Assembly (NCBI GenBank): GCA_020851015.1 | Contig: JADZDN010000205.1 | Span: forward strand, 1-29,291 | From: Alphaproteobacteria bacterium | GTDB lineage: Bacteria; Pseudomonadota; Alphaproteobacteria; JAEULC01 | DNA: 29,291 nucleotides | Direction of reading: 5' to 3' | In this document: in pieces, positions 1 to 7,964 of the stretch | How positions within the stretch are numbered: the stretch's first letter is position 1 | Layout: each line of letters starts with the position of its first letter | Notes under the pieces: generated by a model | Database searches by the model: none | What the model was told of the DNA's origin: nothing | Seen by the model: the letters and a program-made list of their open reading frames with translations, nothing else | Position numbers and translations under genes: made by a program

Positions 1-203
1 ACCGCGTCGAGGCATTCCTTCACCGACAGGCGCTTGTTCCGGATCTCGTCCGGATAGTCGATCTTGCCGCAGCCCGCGCAGGCCAGGTTGCAGCGGAACA
101 GCGGCTCGAGCATGAGCACGAGCGGGAAGCGCTGGCGCCCGAGCAGGCGCTGCTTCATCAGATAGGCCCCGATCCGGACCTGCGCGATCAACGGTACGCC
201 CAC
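1..203 (-). CDS. hpnH: HpnH, adenosyl-hopene transferase (radical SAM), N-terminal fragment
   Basis: This is the first 67 residues of a radical SAM protein; the rest lies beyond the left edge. After about 30 residues it shows EPLFRCNLACAGCGKIDYPD, which holds the three-cysteine cluster motif (CNLACAGC) that binds the 4Fe-4S cluster and S-adenosylmethionine. The leader (GVPLIAQVRIGAYLMKQRLLGRQR) and the segment after the cysteines match my memory of HpnH, the enzyme that joins a 5'-deoxyadenosyl radical to diploptene to give adenosylhopane, the first step of extended (C35) hopanoid synthesis. The start is GTG at 201-203, preceded by AAAGGG at good spacing. It lies 76 bp downstream of ispH on the same strand and is probably cotranscribed. 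Family assignment is strong even though the fragment is short. Confidence 0.92.
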   Translation of the reverse strand, partial: MGVPLIAQVRIGAYLMKQRLLGRQRFPLVLMLEPLFRCNLACAGCGKIDYPDEIRNKRLSVKECLDA

Positions 204-279
204 GTCAATCCCTTTCTCACACCCTTACCCGGCCGCCTTTTCCTTCGGGGCGCCGAGCCGTTGTCCCGACTTGTCCGCT

Positions 280-1236
280 TTATTCCGCCGCTTCCACCAG
301 GACCCGCGGCAGCTTGAACTGGATGTTTTCCTCGACGCCCTTCATCTTCTCGACGGTGATGGTGCCGATCTCGCCCAGGCGCGAAATCAACTCCTGCACC
401 AGCTCCTCCGGCGCCGAAGCGCCGGCCGACACGCCGACCGAGCGCGCGTCGGCAAGCCACTTCGGATCGAGCATGGTCGCGTCGTCGATCAGATAGCTTG
501 GCACGCCCATCTCGTCGCCGATCTCGCGCAGCCGGTTGGAGTTCGAGCTGTTGCGCGCGCCGACCACCAGCAGCACGTCGACCTCGCCCGCCAGCTCGCG
601 CACCGCCGCCTGGCGGTTCTGCGTCGCGTAGCAGATGTCCTTGACGTCCGGGCCGACGATGTCGGGGAAGCGCTGCTTCAGCGCCTCGATCACGTCGCGC
701 GTATCGTCGACGCTGAGCGTCGTCTGGGTGATGTAGGCCAGCTTCTTCGGGTCGCGCACCTGAAGCTTGGCGACGCCCTCGGCGGTCGATACCAGGCGGC
801 AGCCGCCCGGAATGCGGCCCATCGTGCCTTCCACCTCGGGATGACCATGATGGCCGATCAGGACCACCTCGTAGCCCTTTTCGGCGTAGCGCTGGCCCTC
901 CTTGTGGACCTTCGACACCAGCGGGCAGGTCGCGTCGATCACCGGCAGGTCGCGCAGCCCGGCTTCGCCTTCGACTTTCTCGGACACGCCATGGGCGCTG
1001 AATACCGTCACCCCGCCGTCCGGGATCTCGTCCAGCTCCTCGACGAACATGGCGCCCTTGGCGCGCAGGCTCTCGACCACGCGCTTGTTGTGGACGATTT
1101 CGTGGCGGACATAGACCGGGGGGCCATAGATTTCGAGCGCCCGCTCGACGATCTCGATGGCCCGCTCGACGCCGGCGCAGAAGCCGCGGGGCTGCGCCAG
1201 AACGACCTTCAGCGCGGGCTTTGCGCGGTCCGTCAT
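280..1236 (-). CDS. ispH: 4-hydroxy-3-methylbut-2-enyl diphosphate reductase (IspH/LytB)
   Basis: Cytosolic 4Fe-4S enzyme that reduces HMBPP to IPP and DMAPP, the last step of the MEP pathway. The three cluster cysteines are present: C20 ([13 protein letters not shown]), C104 ([11 protein letters not shown]) and C202 (ICYATQNRQ). Family signatures [30 protein letters not shown] and the substrate-binding RNSSNSNRL are also intact. The protein has 318 residues, normal for the family. I chose the ATG at 1234-1236 because GGAAGGA lies 7-8 nt upstream; an in-frame GTG nine codons earlier (1263) has no ribosome-binding site. Placement next to hpnH fits precursor supply for hopanoids; ispH is often found in alphaproteobacterial hopanoid clusters. 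Confidence 0.97.
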   Translation of the reverse strand: MTDRAKPALKVVLAQPRGFCAGVERAIEIVERALEIYGPPVYVRHEIVHNKRVVESLRAKGAMFVEELDEIPDGGVTVFSAHGVSEKVEGEAGLRDLPVIDATCPLVSKVHKEGQRYAEKGYEVVLIGHHGHPEVEGTMGRIPGGCRLVSTAEGVAKLQVRDPKKLAYITQTTLSVDDTRDVIEALKQRFPDIVGPDVKDICYATQNRQAAVRELAGEVDVLLVVGARNSSNSNRLREIGDEMGVPSYLIDDATMLDPKWLADARSVGVSAGASAPEELVQELISRLGEIGTITVEKMKGVEENIQFKLPRVLVEAAE

Positions 1237-1443
1237 CCCTGTATCCTTCCGAGCAAAAACCACACTTTCGTCAAGGACTTAGCGCCTCCTAGCCCTTCTA
1301 GATACTAAACTAACGCGGAACCTACCAGTTTTTTGGTGCACCGCCAACGCGCCCCAGCCATGCGCCGGGGCCGCTGTGGCACCACGGCATCACCCGGACG
1401 GAAGGGAGGACTTCAGGGAGGCAATTCGAGCGCGGCAGTCTGG

Positions 1444-2133
1444 CTATTGCAGGGTGAAAACGACCTTTCCGCCCTCGCTCGGCTCGGAGCGCTTGTACAG
1501 CAGACCGGTGTCGGCGAAATACCAGAACTCGTATTTCTCGCCGTCGAAATCCATCGTGTAGTAGTTCACCTTGGCGCGCTGCCCCTTGTAGCTCACTTCC
1601 TGCTGGCCCTCGAGCTTGGGCGGCTTCGCCGGCTTCACCTTGCCGCTGTTGGTGCTGATGTAGAGCGAACGCGGGGTCTTCATGAACCAGCCTTCCAGCC
1701 AGAAGCTGGCAGGCGCGACATCGGGGGCCACATCGCGCACGTTCGGCTTGTCCTTGTTCTTCGTCGCGCTCACCTGGGCCTTGCCGCCCGCCGCCGACAT
1801 CTCGATCACGTAGTTGTCATCGCGGTCGCGGGTCTGGCCCTTGAAGCTGATGAGCTTTGCCGCTTCCCAGTTCTCGGTGTAGGTCGACTGGTTGATGACG
1901 TGGTAGTTCATCAACAGGACCTTGATGTTGAAGTTCAGGTCGACCTTGCCCTGGACCACGTAGCTGTCGGGCTTGCCGCCCGCGCTGATGGTGAAGGTCT
2001 GCGTGCCCATCCGGGTGCTGTCCCCGATCGTCCCGACATAGTTCAGCACGGTGGCGCTGCCTTGGGCACTCGCGGCCTGCGGGAGGATGACGGCGGCCGC
2101 TAGAGCCAGGGCGGCGAACGTGTGACGGATCAC
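1444..2133 (-). CDS. Secreted beta-rich protein, DUF6134-like
   Basis: A 229-residue exported protein of unknown function. The GTG start at 2131-2133 has an AAAGGAG ribosome-binding site 7 nt upstream and opens a clear signal peptide (VIRHTFAALALAAAVILPQ, cleaved after ASA). The mature part is rich in alternating hydrophobic/polar strands and aromatic residues, with TYTENWEAAKLISFKGQTRD in the middle and YEFWYFADTGLLYKR near the end. This order (a strand pair, an 'ENW..GKL' segment, a 'W/FWY...TGLL' close) resembles my recollection of DUF6134 periplasmic proteins; that is a family-level guess. No catalytic motif is visible. It sits 207 bp upstream of ispH on the same strand, separate enough to have its own promoter. 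Confidence 0.75.
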   Translation of the reverse strand: MIRHTFAALALAAAVILPQAASAQGSATVLNYVGTIGDSTRMGTQTFTISAGGKPDSYVVQGKVDLNFNIKVLLMNYHVINQSTYTENWEAAKLISFKGQTRDRDDNYVIEMSAAGGKAQVSATKNKDKPNVRDVAPDVAPASFWLEGWFMKTPRSLYISTNSGKVKPAKPPKLEGQQEVSYKGQRAKVNYYTMDFDGEKYEFWYFADTGLLYKRSEPSEGGKVVFTLQ

Positions 2134-2308
2134 GGGATTGCTCCTTTTGTTGGTCTTTCGGTCAAGGCCGGATGCTTGGAAACCGCCTCGCGCGGGACAG
2201 GTTCCGCAACCGCACGACCGTGCCGCGGACCCGTGGGCCCGCGCAGCAAGCGGTATACGGCAAGCGGTCATCCCCCGCCAAGACGCAACCATGGGATGAT
2301 GGCATAAA

Positions 2309-3058
2309 TTAGACGCGGACGCCCTCGACCTGGGGCAGGACCTCCTCCGCGGCGCGCCGGACGTCGTCGGGAAAGTCGATCTCGATCCACGCCAGCCCGG
2401 TGACATCCTCGTAGCCGAACGTGCCGGGCGGGCGATCCAGCAGCACGTCGCGGATCGATTCCTCGTACCACAGCGCCCGTTCGCCGTTGTCGCGGTGGTA
2501 GCGGCAGCGCGCGACGACGTCGCGCGCCACCCCGGCGTCGAAACGGAAGAAGCCGACCGATTCGCCCATCAGGTCGAACGGGCCCTTGACCTTCTTGTGG
2601 AAGTCGACGATTTCGCCGCCGCGCAGGCAAAGCTTCACCGGCTCGTCGCCCGGCTCGAAGTCGCGGTCCATCAGGAAGCAGTTGCGGTGGCGCGTGCGGA
2701 CCAGCCGCGTCAGCACCTCGTCGTGGTACAGCACATCGCCGTCCATCAGCAGCACGTCCCGGCCGCAGGCGAAGTCCTCCTCCAGCGTCGCCAGCGTGAT
2801 GCCGCTGCCGTCGCGATAGTCCGGATTGTGCACGGTGCGTACGAAACTCTCCGCGCCCAGCCGCTTCACCTCGGCCGCGACCATGTCGGCCTCGTAGCCG
2901 ACCCCCACCACCAACTCGGCCACGCCCTCGCGCTTCAGGTTGACGATATGCCGTTCCAGCAGCGTCCGGCCGGCGAAACGCAGCAGGACCTTGGGCGGTT
3001 CGGGCCGGTCCTTCGACAACCGGTTGCCGATCCCGGCGGCAAGCATGACGGCCTTCAT
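2309..3058 (-). CDS. NTP transferase-fold nucleotidyltransferase (phosphocholine/sugar-phosphate cytidylyltransferase-like)
   Basis: A 249-residue GT-A-fold nucleotidyltransferase. The N-terminus carries the nucleotide loop LAAGIGNRLSKDRPEPPKVL (residues 6-25), with K23 the expected triphosphate-binding lysine, and a metal-binding LLMDGDVLY (D106, D108). Later DLMGESVGFF and DVTGLAWIEIDFPDD fit phosphocholine or inositol-phosphate cytidylyltransferase-like proteins, which activate a phosphorylated alcohol or sugar with CTP or UTP. The substrate cannot be read from sequence. The ATG at 3056-3058 follows AGGGGG; a longer in-frame start 24 codons upstream lacks the fold's usual N-terminus. It lies 132 bp downstream of hpnL on the same strand, so its product may be used in polar-lipid or hopanoid headgroup synthesis (inference). 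Confidence 0.85.
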   Translation of the reverse strand: MKAVMLAAGIGNRLSKDRPEPPKVLLRFAGRTLLERHIVNLKREGVAELVVGVGYEADMVAAEVKRLGAESFVRTVHNPDYRDGSGITLATLEEDFACGRDVLLMDGDVLYHDEVLTRLVRTRHRNCFLMDRDFEPGDEPVKLCLRGGEIVDFHKKVKGPFDLMGESVGFFRFDAGVARDVVARCRYHRDNGERALWYEESIRDVLLDRPPGTFGYEDVTGLAWIEIDFPDDVRRAAEEVLPQVEGVRV

Positions 3059-3190
3059 GGAACCCCCTGGGGCGAGGAAGCGGAACTTGCGAGCTGCGCC
3101 GGACCGGGCCGGGCACGCCTTTTTGCGCAAGCCTGCTTTGGTTGTCCAGCTTCAAGATGCCGCGGCGCGTTCCGGGTCGGTTCCGCCGCT

Positions 3191-4174
3191 TCAGGCCCCG
3201 CGGCGCAGGGCCCTGATCCCCCGTCCCGCCCCCCATTGCAGCGCAACCAGCGCCGGCATGCCGGCGCATATCTCCCGTCCCCGTTTGACCAGCGACAGCG
3301 ACAGGGCGACATCCAGCGGCAGGCCGGCCGTGTCGGCCAGCAGCAGGAACGCGCCTTCCTGCGCGCCCAATCCGCTGGGCACCAGAAAGGCCATGCCGCG
3401 CACCGCCTGGGTCAGGCTTTCGAGCATCAGCGCCTCGATCCAGCCGATCGGATGGCCCATCAGCCCGGCGATCAGCCAAGTCTCCACGACCAGCAGCAGC
3501 CGGGCCGCCAGACGCCACGCGCAGGAGCCCGTAATGCGCGCGCGGTGGCGATCGATCCGGTCGAGCGCGCGGTCCAGCTCCGCCGCGCCGCCGACGATGT
3601 TCCACCAGCTCCGGCCGCGCGTCAGGCGCTGTATGACGAGCGCCAGCCGGCTGAACATGCCTTCGCGCTGGAACCAGAAGAATGCGCCCAACAGCACGCA
3701 GAAGAACAGCGTGGCGCCGAGCAGCCCGGTCACGATGTCGGCATGGGCCTCCAGGTAAATCAGCGCCCCCACCCCCATCAGCGCGAAGGCGAGCTGGCTT
3801 GCCGCCTGCGTCGCCTTGTCGGTCACGACGGCCGCGCCGGCCAGCGGCCCCGGCACGCCCCGGCGCATGGCCATCAGCGCCTTGACCATCTCGCCGCCGA
3901 TCGCGCCGACCGGCAGCAGCGCATTGATCGATGCGCCGAGATAGTTGATGTAGGTCACGGCCCCTATCGGCAGGCCCGCTCCGGGCGGGAACACCAGCGA
4001 CCAGCTGATGCCCATCGCCATTACCGGCGCGGCATACCAGGCGACCAGCGCCGGAAACCACCAGCCCACCAGGCCGATCGTGCCGGCGACAACGCCCACG
4101 CCGCGCCACAGCACCATCGCGATGGCGGCAAGCAGGCCGATCGCCAGCAACGCGTAAGTCGTCGGCTTCAGCAT
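3191..4174 (-). CDS. hpnL: HpnL-type integral membrane protein (lysylphosphatidylglycerol synthase TM-region family)
   Basis: A 327-residue polytopic inner-membrane protein with about eight hydrophobic segments, beginning with TTYALLAIGLLAAIAMVLW. It has family signatures of the UPF0104/AglD/LPG-synthase TM group: NYLGASINALLPVGAIGGE (about residues 77-95), KALMAMRRGV, and near the C-terminus FLVPSGLGAQEGAFLLL. Length and location beside hpnA, ispH and hpnH match HpnL (TIGR03476), a hopanoid-cluster membrane protein whose exact reaction is not settled; lipid or hopanoid translocation has been proposed. The start ATG at 4172-4174 has only a weak AGATGGA upstream. It is divergent from hpnA across 121 bp, which should hold both promoters. 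Confidence 0.85.
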   Translation of the reverse strand: MLKPTTYALLAIGLLAAIAMVLWRGVGVVAGTIGLVGWWFPALVAWYAAPVMAMGISWSLVFPPGAGLPIGAVTYINYLGASINALLPVGAIGGEMVKALMAMRRGVPGPLAGAAVVTDKATQAASQLAFALMGVGALIYLEAHADIVTGLLGATLFFCVLLGAFFWFQREGMFSRLALVIQRLTRGRSWWNIVGGAAELDRALDRIDRHRARITGSCAWRLAARLLLVVETWLIAGLMGHPIGWIEALMLESLTQAVRGMAFLVPSGLGAQEGAFLLLADTAGLPLDVALSLSLVKRGREICAGMPALVALQWGAGRGIRALRRGA

Positions 4175-4295
4175 TCCATCTGTTCAATGAAGGCACCCGG
4201 CCCCGGCCCTCATGGCCTGGCGCGGCGACGGCGTCCTTGGCTTCTATAGCACAGGCGCGCTATCAACGCAGCATGCGCACCGCCATTTCTGCATC

Positions 4296-5288
4296 ATGAC
4301 CACGCTGGTCACAGGCGCCACCGGTTTTGTCGGTTCGGCGGTGGCCCGGCTGCTGCTCGCGCGCGGCCATGACGTGCGCGTCCTGGCGCGCGCCGGCGGC
4401 GACCGGCGAAACCTCGAAGGGCTCAAGGTCGACATCGCCGAGGGCGACCTCAACGACCGCCGGTCGCTCGATCGCGCCGCCCGGGGGTGCACGGCGCTGT
4501 TTCACGTGGCGGCGGACTATCGCCTGTGGGCGCCCCGGCCGCAGGAGATGATCGACACCAACGTCCAAGGCTCGCGCAATATCGTGCTGGCCGCGGCCGA
4601 GGCCGGCGTCGACCGGATGGTCTACACCAGCTCGGTCGCCGTCCTGGCGAAGCTGCCCGAGGGCGTGCCCGCCGACGAGGACACGCCGGTCTCGCTCCGG
4701 GACATGATCGGCGCCTACAAGATGTCGAAATTCCTCGCCGAGGAGGAGGTGCGCAAGCTGATCGGCGAGTTGAAGCTGAACTGCGTCATCGTCAATCCCT
4801 CGACGCCGATCGGGCCGCGCGATGTCAAGCCCACGCCGACCGGCAGGGTGGTGGTCGAGGCCGCCTCGGGCCGCATGCCCGCCTTCGTCGATACCGGCCT
4901 CAACATCGCGCATGTCGACGACGTGGCCGAGGGCCATCTGCTCGCCTTCGACAAGGGACGCACGGGCGAGCGCTACATCCTGGGCGGCGAAAACCTGACC
5001 TTGCGCGAGATACTCGCCGTCATCGCCGGCATCGTCGGCCGCCGGCCGCCGAAGGTCAGCCTGCCGCACGATCTTATCCTGCCCTTCGCCTATGTGGCCG
5101 AGCTGTGGGCCTTGCGCGTCAGCGGCAAGGAGCCCTTCGCCACCGTCGACGGCCTCAACCAGGCGCGCAAGAAGATGTTCTTCAAACACGACAAGGCCGC
5201 GCGCGAACTCGGCTACAAGCCGCGCCCGGCCGCCGAGGCGCTCAAGGACGCGGTCGCCTGGTTCAAGCAGCACGGGTACGTGCGGTAG
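4296..5288 (+). CDS. hpnA: HpnA, hopanoid-associated NAD-dependent sugar epimerase/dehydrogenase
   Basis: An extended SDR of 330 residues. The Rossmann motif TGATGFVG sits at residues 6-13, the active-site YxxxK is Y141-K145 (GAYKMSK), and the upstream serine is in MVYTSSVAVL. NPSTPIGPRDVKPTPTGR and FVDTGLNIAHVDDVAEGH are typical of HpnA (TIGR03466), called a hopanoid-associated sugar epimerase from gene context and thought to act on a headgroup sugar. The ATG at 4296 opens the Rossmann fold directly; an ATG at 4212 would add 28 residues unlike the family. No strong ribosome-binding site precedes 4296. Its stop is 6 bp from that of the convergent hydrolase. Confidence 0.93.
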   Translation: MTTLVTGATGFVGSAVARLLLARGHDVRVLARAGGDRRNLEGLKVDIAEGDLNDRRSLDRAARGCTALFHVAADYRLWAPRPQEMIDTNVQGSRNIVLAAAEAGVDRMVYTSSVAVLAKLPEGVPADEDTPVSLRDMIGAYKMSKFLAEEEVRKLIGELKLNCVIVNPSTPIGPRDVKPTPTGRVVVEAASGRMPAFVDTGLNIAHVDDVAEGHLLAFDKGRTGERYILGGENLTLREILAVIAGIVGRRPPKVSLPHDLILPFAYVAELWALRVSGKEPFATVDGLNQARKKMFFKHDKAARELGYKPRPAAEALKDAVAWFKQHGYVR

Positions 5289-5294
5289 CGGCGA

Positions 5295-5990
5295 TCACTG
5301 CAGCCACAGCCGCATCAGCGCCGTCACCGCCTGCGGGCGTTCCAGCGCGGACAGGTGTCCGCAATCCTCGATGAGGGCGAGGCGCGCGCCCGGGATCGCC
5401 GCGGCGATCTCCTCGGAGCGATCGAGCGGCGTCACCGCGTCCTGCCGCCCGCAGATCACCATCGTGGGGCAGGCGATCGCCGGCAGGATCGGGCGGCTGT
5501 CGACACGGCCCAGGATGGCCTGCTGCTGGCGGCCATAGGCGTCGCGGCCGACGCTCTCGGCCATCGCCATGACGGTCGCGCTGAGCGCCGCGTCGTCGAC
5601 CCGGTCGTGATGGATCAGGAAGGGCAGCAGGCGGCGCGTCACGCCCTTGAACGTCCCCTTCCCCGCAACCGCGACCAGGCCGCGGCGGCGCTGGGCCTGC
5701 GCGTCGGTGTCGGGCCGCGCCGAGGTGTCGATCAGGCAGAGCCGCGTCACCCGATCGGGCGCGCGGCGCATGATCTCCAGCGCCACGTAGCCGCCCATCG
5801 ACAGGCCGGCGAGCGCGAAGCGCGCGGGCATGGCGGCGAGCACGGATGCCGCCATCGCCGCGACCGACTCCTGCGTCGTGAAATCCGCGACCCAGGGCTC
5901 GGCCAGTTCGGCAAGGTGCCGAACCTGGTGCTCCCACAGTCGCGCGTCGCACAGCAGCCCCGGCAGCAGCGCGAGCGTTTCGCCCTTCAT
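5295..5990 (-). CDS. Alpha/beta hydrolase
   Basis: A 231-residue cytosolic alpha/beta hydrolase with a complete predicted triad: S64 in the nucleophile elbow GLSMGG, D184 in CGRQDAVTP and H212 in DCGHLSALE. The oxyanion region is LLPGLLCDARLWE near the N-terminus. The substrate is unknown; the short cap region suggests a small ester or lactone. The start codon (5988-5990) lies at the very edge of the palindromic repeat at 5990-6083, so the upstream untranslated region consists of that repeat. There is no clear Shine-Dalgarno sequence close to the ATG. It converges with hpnA. Confidence 0.9.
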   Translation of the reverse strand: MKGETLALLPGLLCDARLWEHQVRHLAELAEPWVADFTTQESVAAMAASVLAAMPARFALAGLSMGGYVALEIMRRAPDRVTRLCLIDTSARPDTDAQAQRRRGLVAVAGKGTFKGVTRRLLPFLIHHDRVDDAALSATVMAMAESVGRDAYGRQQQAILGRVDSRPILPAIACPTMVICGRQDAVTPLDRSEEIAAAIPGARLALIEDCGHLSALERPQAVTALMRLWLQ

Positions 5991-6083
5991 GGTTCGAGAC
6001 GCGCCCTTCGGGCGCTCCTCACCATGACGCGGTCAAATCGCGTCGTCATGCTGAGGAGCCTACGAAGCAGGCGTCTCGAAGCA
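5990..6083. repeat. Imperfect palindromic intergenic element (REP/BIME-like)
   Basis: Two 40-bp arms form a long inverted repeat: the left arm at 5990-6029 begins TGGTTCGAGACGC and ends CTCACCATGACG; the right arm at 6044-6083 begins CGTCATGCTGAGGAG and ends GCGTCTCGAAGCA. A second short stem continues inward (GACGCG/CGCGTC) around a loop near 6031-6040. Palindromes with TTCGAGACG and CTCA(C/G)CATGA cores are, as I recall, dispersed between genes in many alphaproteobacteria. I see no second copy in this window. Left-end bases contribute to the start codon of the adjacent hydrolase. Confidence 0.85.
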
Positions 6084-6096
6084 CGACGAAATCGAT

Positions 6097-6177
6097 TCAG
6101 CCCTGCCACATCGGCGGTTTCTTGGTGCAAAAAACGCCGCCGATGTATTTCACCGAGGGGTTCTCCGGATCCTCGGG
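6097..6177 (-). other. In-frame C-terminal tail of the SDR gene, beyond the TAG
   Basis: Directly after the TAG at 6178-6180 the same frame continues for 26 codons and ends with TGA (6097-6099). It reads PEDPENPSVKYIGGVFC followed by TKKPPMWQG. A DPxxPxVxxxGGxFC-like ending is what I remember for full-length uronate-dehydrogenase-like proteins, so this looks like the original C-terminus rather than chance sequence. Confidence 0.7.
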
Positions 6178-6897
6178 CTAGGCGTTCTTCAGCAGGCGGT
6201 CGGCGAACTTCTCGGCGTTGTCCTGCGGCCGGAAGCCGAGATGCGAGACCTTGCCGTTGTCCCACAAGGCGCGGTCGTTGTTCGACTGACCATAGACGAT
6301 GGCGTAGCCCAGGCGCTCCGCCTCGAGGCAACGGACGATGAGCTGCAGCAGGTCGGGGAAGCTGAGCCACGTCGAGAGCGAGCGCCGGTCGATCGGCTCG
6401 GCGCGGCAGGTCCCGATGCGCAGGCTCGCATGCTCGATGCCGTACTTGCTCCAGTACATGCTGCCCAGCGACTCGCCGAAAGCCTTGCTGACGCCGTAGT
6501 AGGTGTCGGGGCGCGGCTGCGCGTCGGAATCGATGAAACCGTCGCGCAGGTGATAGCCGACGGCGTGGTTGGAACTGGCGTGGATGACGCGCTTGGCCCG
6601 CGCGCGCCGGGCGCCCTCGAACACGTTGTAGGTCCCGAGGATGTTGGACTGCAAAATCTGGTCGAAGTCGGATTCGATCGAGATCGCGCCGAAATGCAGC
6701 ACCGCGTCGCAGCCCTTGGTCGCCTTGAACACCGCCGCCCGGTCGCTGAGGTCGCAGGTCACCACCTCCTCGCCCTTCATCGGCTTGCCGACCGGCTTGA
6801 CGTCGCAGCTCCTGAGCGGCCAGCGCTTGTGCAAATGCGGGCGGAGATACTGGCCGAGCATGCCGGCCGCGCCGGTCAGAAGGATGCGCTTGTACAT
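6178..6897 (-). CDS. Uronate dehydrogenase-like SDR oxidoreductase, ends early at TAG
   Basis: A 239-residue extended SDR. The NAD-binding loop TGAAGMLGQYL is at residues 8-18 and the active-site motif YGVSK at Y134-K138. HASSNHAVGYH and the later ALWDNGKVSHLGFRPQDNA closely recall uronate dehydrogenases and related NAD(P)-dependent sugar dehydrogenases, so a sugar or sugar-acid substrate is likely. Reading past the TAG stop (6178-6180) in the same frame gives 26 more residues before a TGA, with the family's usual C-terminal ending (see the separate entry). The gene is therefore either truncated by a recent nonsense change or read through. The ATG at 6895-6897 follows AGGA about 10 nt upstream. 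Confidence 0.85.
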   Translation of the reverse strand: MYKRILLTGAAGMLGQYLRPHLHKRWPLRSCDVKPVGKPMKGEEVVTCDLSDRAAVFKATKGCDAVLHFGAISIESDFDQILQSNILGTYNVFEGARRARAKRVIHASSNHAVGYHLRDGFIDSDAQPRPDTYYGVSKAFGESLGSMYWSKYGIEHASLRIGTCRAEPIDRRSLSTWLSFPDLLQLIVRCLEAERLGYAIVYGQSNNDRALWDNGKVSHLGFRPQDNAEKFADRLLKNA

Positions 6898-6993
6898 GGG
6901 CGTGTTCCTGGGTCGGGGAGGGAAAAGTTGAGCTGAACCCGCATGCTACTTGCCGCGAAAACCGGCCACAAGGGACCGTCCGGATGATGCGCC

Positions 6994-7788
6994 CTACGGC
7001 CCCGGGAAAGGCTCCGAGGAGTAGCCGATCATCCAGTAGGCGAGCATGCCAATCCATTCGTGCAGCGCGTCGTTGAGGTCCTGCAGATTGTCCTGCACGT
7101 CGAAGCCGAACTCGTAGGGCGCGCCCGGCGGCGGGGTTTCGTAGTCGACCGGCCAGGGCACCACCGCGAACCCGACCTTGCGGAAGCAACCCACGGCGCG
7201 CGGCATGTGGCGCGCCGAGGTCACCATCAGCCACGTCTCGCCGGCGCGCGGCTTGACCAGGTCGCGCGTGAACAGCGCGTTCTCGTAGGTGTTGCGCGAG
7301 CGGTCCTCGTAGGTGACCGCGTCGGCATCCAGGCCCATCTCGGCGAAGAAGCGCCGGGCAACGGCGGCCTCGGTATGCTCGTTCGGGATCAGGGATGCGT
7401 TGGCGCCGGTGAACACCAGGCGGGCGGCCGGGTAGCGTCGCGTCAGCGCGACCGCCTCGGTCATCCGCTCGGCCGCCCGGTTGAGCGACACCTCGCCGCG
7501 CAGCGCCGTCATGTTGGGCCTGACCGCGCCACCGAGAATGATGATCCCCGCCACGCTGGCGGGCGGCGGCACCGGCTTGGCGAAACGCTGTTCCAACGGA
7601 CGCAGCATCAGCCACGGGATGGGTAGAACCCCCAGGACGATGACGGCCACCAGCATGACGAGGGTGAAGCGGCGGGCGGGCGTTGACCGCCGCCACAGCA
7701 GCCAGGCGACCGCGACGACGAAAAGACCGACGAGCAGGTTCACCGGCGAGAAGAACTGCCAGTACAGCTTCGACAGCACAAACCACAT
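6994..7788 (-). CDS. YdcF/DUF218 (SanA/ElyC-like) membrane-anchored protein
   Basis: A DUF218-family protein of about 264 residues. Two N-terminal membrane segments (starting near WFVLSKLYWQFFSPVNLLVG, and ending LVAVIVLGVLPIP) are followed by the DUF218 domain: IIILGGAVRP, SLNRAAERMTEAVALTRRYP, LVFTGANAS, EDRSRNTYENALFTRDL and MVTSARHMPRAVGCFRKVGF. Members act in envelope biology (ElyC, SanA), but the reaction is not settled. I place the start at the ATG 7786-7788 because it opens the usual N-terminus; an ATG at 7842 adding 18 residues is possible, and neither has a strong ribosome-binding site. Divergent from prsT, with at least 122 bp between them. Confidence 0.88.
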   Translation of the reverse strand: MWFVLSKLYWQFFSPVNLLVGLFVVAVAWLLWRRSTPARRFTLVMLVAVIVLGVLPIPWLMLRPLEQRFAKPVPPPASVAGIIILGGAVRPNMTALRGEVSLNRAAERMTEAVALTRRYPAARLVFTGANASLIPNEHTEAAVARRFFAEMGLDADAVTYEDRSRNTYENALFTRDLVKPRAGETWLMVTSARHMPRAVGCFRKVGFAVVPWPVDYETPPPGAPYEFGFDVQDNLQDLNDALHEWIGMLAYWMIGYSSEPFPGP

Positions 7789-7964
7789 TCGGAAGACCGT
7801 CCCGCCCGGCGCGGCCCCTCCGCGCGTAAGGGAAACTACCATGCGGATTGGTGAATTTCACGTTAAGCACGAGCGACAATTGCCTGATATCCCGCTGTCC
7901 TTGACCGGCCGGGCTGATATAGTCAGCTATACGGGACATCGATTTCACGCGTGGGGCGGAAGCC

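Noticed and set aside
271..1308. Long open frame on the plus strand opposite ispH
   Set aside because: It is the antisense of a clear ispH gene; its arginine/histidine/alanine-rich product is typical of shadow frames in GC-rich DNA.
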